Part shown: positions 5,968 through 7,608 of the stretch, one piece after another
Numbering within the stretch: position 1 is the first letter of the stretch
How the letters are laid out: every line of letters begins with the position of its first letter
NCBI GenBank assembly: GCA_900543155.1
Contig: UQQN01000107.1
Coordinates: forward strand, 1-7,608
Reading direction: 5' to 3'
Length of the DNA: 7,608 nucleotides
Source: an uncultured Prevotella sp.
Lineage (GTDB): Bacteria > Bacteroidota > Bacteroidia > Bacteroidales > Bacteroidaceae
Program-made: the position numbers and the translations under genes
The notes under the pieces: model-generated
Told to the model about the DNA's origin: nothing
Databases searched by the model: none
The model's input: the letters and a program-made list of their open reading frames with translations, nothing else

Positions 5968-6022
5968 TTATGCGCAAGGCTTTCCACGCGTTTTCCACGA
6001 TTTATCAACGGGCTTATCCACA
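5968..6022 (+). promoter_or_regulatory. Right DnaA-box array
   Basis: Five same-strand sites start at 5968 (TTATGCGCA), 5980 (CTTTCCACG), 5991 (TTTTCCACG), 6002 (TTATCAACG) and 6014 (TTATCCACA, exact), spaced 12, 11, 11 and 12 bp. The middle three differ from the consensus by two or three bases, so the regular phasing is the stronger evidence. The last, exact box lies just upstream of the presumed -7 box of the methyltransferase gene, so DnaA bound here would probably block that promoter. Confidence 0.55.
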
Positions 6023-6031
6023 GGTTTTTTG

Positions 6032-6039
6032 TAACTTCG
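6032..6039 (+). promoter_or_regulatory. Possible -7 box of the methyltransferase promoter
   Basis: TAACTTCG differs from TAnnTTTG at one base. No TTTG box lies about 19 bases upstream, where the DnaA box 6014-6022 and CGGG occur instead. The transcript would start near 6046, about 20 bases before the ATG at 6066. Confidence 0.4.
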
Positions 6040-6065
6040 CAGTCGGAAATAAAAAACAAAATCAA

Positions 6066-6593
6066 ATGAGAAAACTTACGGTTGAAGATATGCACCGCAT
6101 AGACGTGGAAACCTTTAAGCAATCAGAGAAATTGCCCCTCGTCATGGTGCTTGATAATGTGCGTTCGCTGCACAATGTGGGCAGTGTGTTGCGTACTGCC
6201 GATGCTTTCAGAATAGAGGCTGTGTATATGTGTGGCATAACTGCTACCCCACCCTCGGCAGAGATTCATAAAACAGCACTTGGTGCCGAAGATTCTGTGA
6301 ATTGGCAGTATTTTGAGGACACGATGCAGGCTGTGGATAAATTGAAAAATGAGGGCTATACGGTGTTGGCTGTAGAGCAAGTTGAAGGCAGTTTAAAGTT
6401 AGGAAACTTTGCTTTTGAACCTCAAAAAAAATATGCCTTAATTATGGGTAACGAGGTAAAAGGTGTGCGCCAAGATGTGGTGGATGCTTGTCATCAAGCA
6501 CTTGAAATACCTCAATATGGCACAAAGCATAGTATGAATGTGAGCGTGACTGCTGGCATCGTAATGTGGGAAGTTGAAAGAGTTAATAAGTGA
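6066..6593 (+). CDS. TrmH/SpoU-family (SPOUT) RNA 2'-O-methyltransferase
   Basis: 175 residues, a compact catalytic-domain-only member of the SpoU (TrmH) family. These knotted-fold enzymes use S-adenosylmethionine to methylate ribose 2'-OH groups of tRNA or rRNA in the cytoplasm. All three family motifs are present: motif 1 around NVGSVLRTADAF (37-48, with N37 and R43), motif 2 LIMGNEVKGV (125-134, with N129-E130), and motif 3 IPQYGTKHSMNVSVTAG (148-164, with N158 and S160), which forms the cofactor-binding knot. There is no N-terminal substrate-binding domain as in RlmB, so the target RNA cannot be named. I chose the ATG at 6066 because MRKLTVEDMHRID looks like the family's normal N-terminus. 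The same frame is open from 5970, but those 32 extra residues are encoded by the DnaA-box array and resemble nothing. The HAD gene follows after 77 bp, probably in the same operon. Confidence 0.92.
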   Translation: MRKLTVEDMHRIDVETFKQSEKLPLVMVLDNVRSLHNVGSVLRTADAFRIEAVYMCGITATPPSAEIHKTALGAEDSVNWQYFEDTMQAVDKLKNEGYTVLAVEQVEGSLKLGNFAFEPQKKYALIMGNEVKGVRQDVVDACHQALEIPQYGTKHSMNVSVTAGIVMWEVERVNK

Positions 6594-6637
6594 ATTTTTC
6601 GGGGGATAGGGAATCTGTCAATCCCCGAACAAAAATT
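6593..6637. other. Hairpin in the methyltransferase-HAD gap
   Basis: TTCGGGG (6598-6604) is the exact complement of CCCCGAA (6623-6629), with an 18-base loop. Flanking T and A runs (6595-6597 with 6631-6633) can extend the stem past a one-base bulge. It begins at the stop codon of the methyltransferase gene. There is no T run after the 3' arm, so it is a poor intrinsic terminator; it may protect the upstream message or weaken read-through. I found no TAnnTTTG promoter between it and the HAD gene. Confidence 0.4.
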
Positions 6638-6670
6638 ATACCCCGATAACCTAATAACCCCTTCTATTAT

Positions 6671-7480
6671 ATGACAAAGAAGACTCTAATGATTGCCATC
6701 GACCTTGATGGCACTCTTACCAATCATAACAAAGAAGTAACTCCACTCACACGCAAGGCATTGTTAGATGCAGAAGAAAATGGAGCTGTGTTGGTTTTAG
6801 CTTCAGGACGTCCTACGTATGGCATTCTGCCTGTAGCAACGTGTTTAGAAATGGAAAAACGAGGTGGATATATCCTTTCGTTTAATGGTGGAAAAATTGT
6901 GGATTGTGCCACAGGCGAAGAAATTTATTCTAAACATTTGCCCGAGGATGTGTTGCCCATACTCCATGATTATGCGCGTCAGCACAGCTATGCTTTGTTA
7001 GGCTATACAGGTGATGAGATTGTCACAGAAATACCTGACGACCCGTATGTAAAAGAAGAAGGTCGTATCAACAAAATGCAGATACGACGTGTGGATAACG
7101 TGCTTGAAGCGATTGATGCACATCCTACAAAAATGCTTCTTGCTGGTGAGCCCGACTTAATGGCTAAAGCCGAAATAGAGTTGGCTGATATGCTTGAGGA
7201 TAAAATGGATGTATATCGTTCTGCTCCTTTCTTTATAGAGTTAGTGCCTAAGGGCATTGACAAGGCACAATCTTTGCAGCGTTTGCTCTCAAAATTGAGT
7301 CTTTCGTCTGCCGACTTAATAGCCTTTGGCGATGGTTATAACGACCTTTCAATGATTCGTTTGGCTGGTAAAGGTGTTGCCATGGCAAATGCTGCCCCCG
7401 AAGTGCGTGCCGAAGCCGACTTTGTAACATTATCGAATGAGGAAGACGGTATTGCAGCTTTCTTAATGAAGAATGAATAA
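6671..7480 (+). CDS. Cof-type HAD-superfamily phosphatase
   Basis: 269 residues, the usual length of Cof/YidA-type (class IIB) haloacid-dehalogenase-like hydrolases. These Mg2+-dependent cytoplasmic enzymes remove phosphate from sugar phosphates, flavin or pyridoxal phosphates; the substrate cannot be told from sequence. Catalytic motifs: motif I IAIDLDGTL (8-16, nucleophile D11 and acid D13), motif II VLASGRPT (42-49, S45), motif III Lys in VPKGIDKAQSL (192-202, probably K198), and motif IV FGDGYNDLSM (219-228, Mg2+ ligands D221 and D225). The cap domain specific to this class lies between motifs II and III, about 85-190. The end VAMANAAPEVRAEADFVTLSNEEDGIA-type tail is typical of the family. 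The ATG at 6671 is preceded by A/T-rich sequence without a Shine-Dalgarno match. It is probably co-transcribed with the methyltransferase gene. Confidence 0.93.
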   Translation: MTKKTLMIAIDLDGTLTNHNKEVTPLTRKALLDAEENGAVLVLASGRPTYGILPVATCLEMEKRGGYILSFNGGKIVDCATGEEIYSKHLPEDVLPILHDYARQHSYALLGYTGDEIVTEIPDDPYVKEEGRINKMQIRRVDNVLEAIDAHPTKMLLAGEPDLMAKAEIELADMLEDKMDVYRSAPFFIELVPKGIDKAQSLQRLLSKLSLSSADLIAFGDGYNDLSMIRLAGKGVAMANAAPEVRAEADFVTLSNEEDGIAAFLMKNE

Positions 7481-7499
7481 TGTATAATGTATAATGTAT
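7477..7499. repeat. Short ATAATGTAT tandem repeat
   Basis: The word TAATGTATA-type repeats with a 9-bp period directly after the stop codon: AATGTAT occurs at 7479, 7486 shifted as AATGTAT (7486-7492), and 7493-7499, so copies are 7 bp apart in register (TAATGTA). It overlaps the outer left arm of the terminator stem and the HAD stop codon. Such short repeats arise by strand slippage. Confidence 0.5.
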
Positions 7500-7551
7500 A
7501 ATTGCCATGCGGAGTGCAATAACTTGTCTCCGCATGGCAATTATACATTAT
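7491..7551. terminator. Strong terminator hairpin after the HAD gene
   Basis: Bases 7491-7514 are the exact reverse complement of 7528-7551, a 24-bp perfect stem with a 13-base loop. The part nearest the loop, TTGCCATGCGGAG (7502-7514), holds the G/C pairs, while the outer part is A/T-rich. The hairpin starts 10 bases after the stop codon. There is no long T run after it. The left side carries three copies of a 9-bp ATAATGTAT unit where the right side has one. Confidence 0.75.
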
Positions 7552-7561
7552 TCATTACCTG

Positions 7562-7599
7562 TTGGCGGAATTAATTTAGTGCATACTTAATTCTGCCAA
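7562..7599. terminator. Second hairpin at the right end
   Basis: TTGGCGGAATTAA (7562-7574) pairs with TTAATTCTGCCAA (7587-7599) over 13 bp, with one G-T wobble and a 12-base loop. It may be the terminator of a gene arriving from beyond the right edge on the opposite strand, or a back-up for the HAD hairpin. No T run follows on the plus strand. Confidence 0.45.
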
Positions 7600-7608
7600 T
7601 GGGCTTGT

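Larger units (their letters stand above)
5573..6022. other. Candidate chromosomal replication origin (oriC)
   Basis: This gene-free region between divergent uvrA and the methyltransferase gene carries three exact matches to the DnaA box TTATNCACA (5727-5735, 5751-5759, 6014-6022). Six more differ by one base: 5573-5581, 5718-5726, 5739-5747 and 5968-5976 on the plus strand, 5681-5689 and 5801-5809 on the minus strand. On equal base frequencies about 0.01 exact and 0.3 one-mismatch sites would be expected in 450 bp on both strands. The boxes fall in same-strand runs with 9-12 bp spacing and sit beside an extremely A/T-rich tract. Known origins combine exactly these parts. No dnaA or dnaN gene is in the window, but in many bacteria oriC is separate from dnaA. 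Alternatives are a DnaA-titrating site or a DnaA-regulated promoter region. Confidence 0.6.

Noticed and set aside
5573..6022. Plasmid iteron origin
   Set aside because: The repeats match the DnaA box and not a plasmid-specific iteron, no replication initiator gene is present, and the neighbours are chromosomal housekeeping genes.
5970..6065. Upstream extension of the methyltransferase by 32 residues
   Set aside because: The extra codons are made of the DnaA-box array and the presumed promoter; the family's normal N-terminus begins at 6066.
5780..6122. Minus-strand open frames across the divergent region
   Set aside because: They overlap the DnaA-box arrays and the start of the methyltransferase gene and show no recognisable protein features.

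Overview
The window looks like chromosomal DNA of a member of the Bacteroidota, most likely Prevotellaceae. This rests on the start codons lacking clear Shine-Dalgarno sequences, on promoter-like sites of the Bacteroidota type (TTTG, 19-base spacer, TAnnTTTG), and on the overall look of the proteins. The genus is an impression from memory, not a search result.

Layout. Bases 1-734 hold no convincing gene. They contain an 11-bp tandem repeat that switches orientation near base 80, a patch of repeated ATGCCGAA words, and two promoter-like sites spaced exactly 88 bp apart. Bases 735-2084 (+) encode a NhaD-type Na+/H+ antiporter. Bases 2104-2361 are a 258-bp non-autonomous mobile element (MITE-like) with 22-bp terminal inverted repeats and a 4-bp ATTA target duplication. 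It is followed at once by a perfect 18-bp hairpin that ends both nhaD and the convergent uvrA. Bases 2445-5396 (-) encode UvrA, the damage sensor of nucleotide excision repair. Bases 5397-6065 are a gene-free divergent region. Bases 6066-6593 (+) encode a TrmH/SpoU-family RNA methyltransferase and 6671-7480 (+) a Cof-type HAD phosphatase, probably one transcription unit. Two hairpins follow at the right end, and no further gene begins before base 7608.

The main point of interest is 5573-6022. It carries three exact matches to TTATNCACA (the DnaA box) and at least six one-mismatch matches, many in same-strand runs spaced 9-12 bp apart, beside a 53-bp stretch with only six G/C bases. This is what a bacterial replication origin looks like, and uvrA and the methyltransferase operon are both transcribed away from it. 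I propose it as a candidate oriC. Genome-wide GC skew and marker frequency would decide.

The protein-coding genes are ordinary housekeeping genes with no evident shared pathway. I see no defence system, CRISPR array, tRNA, rRNA or toxin-antitoxin pair.
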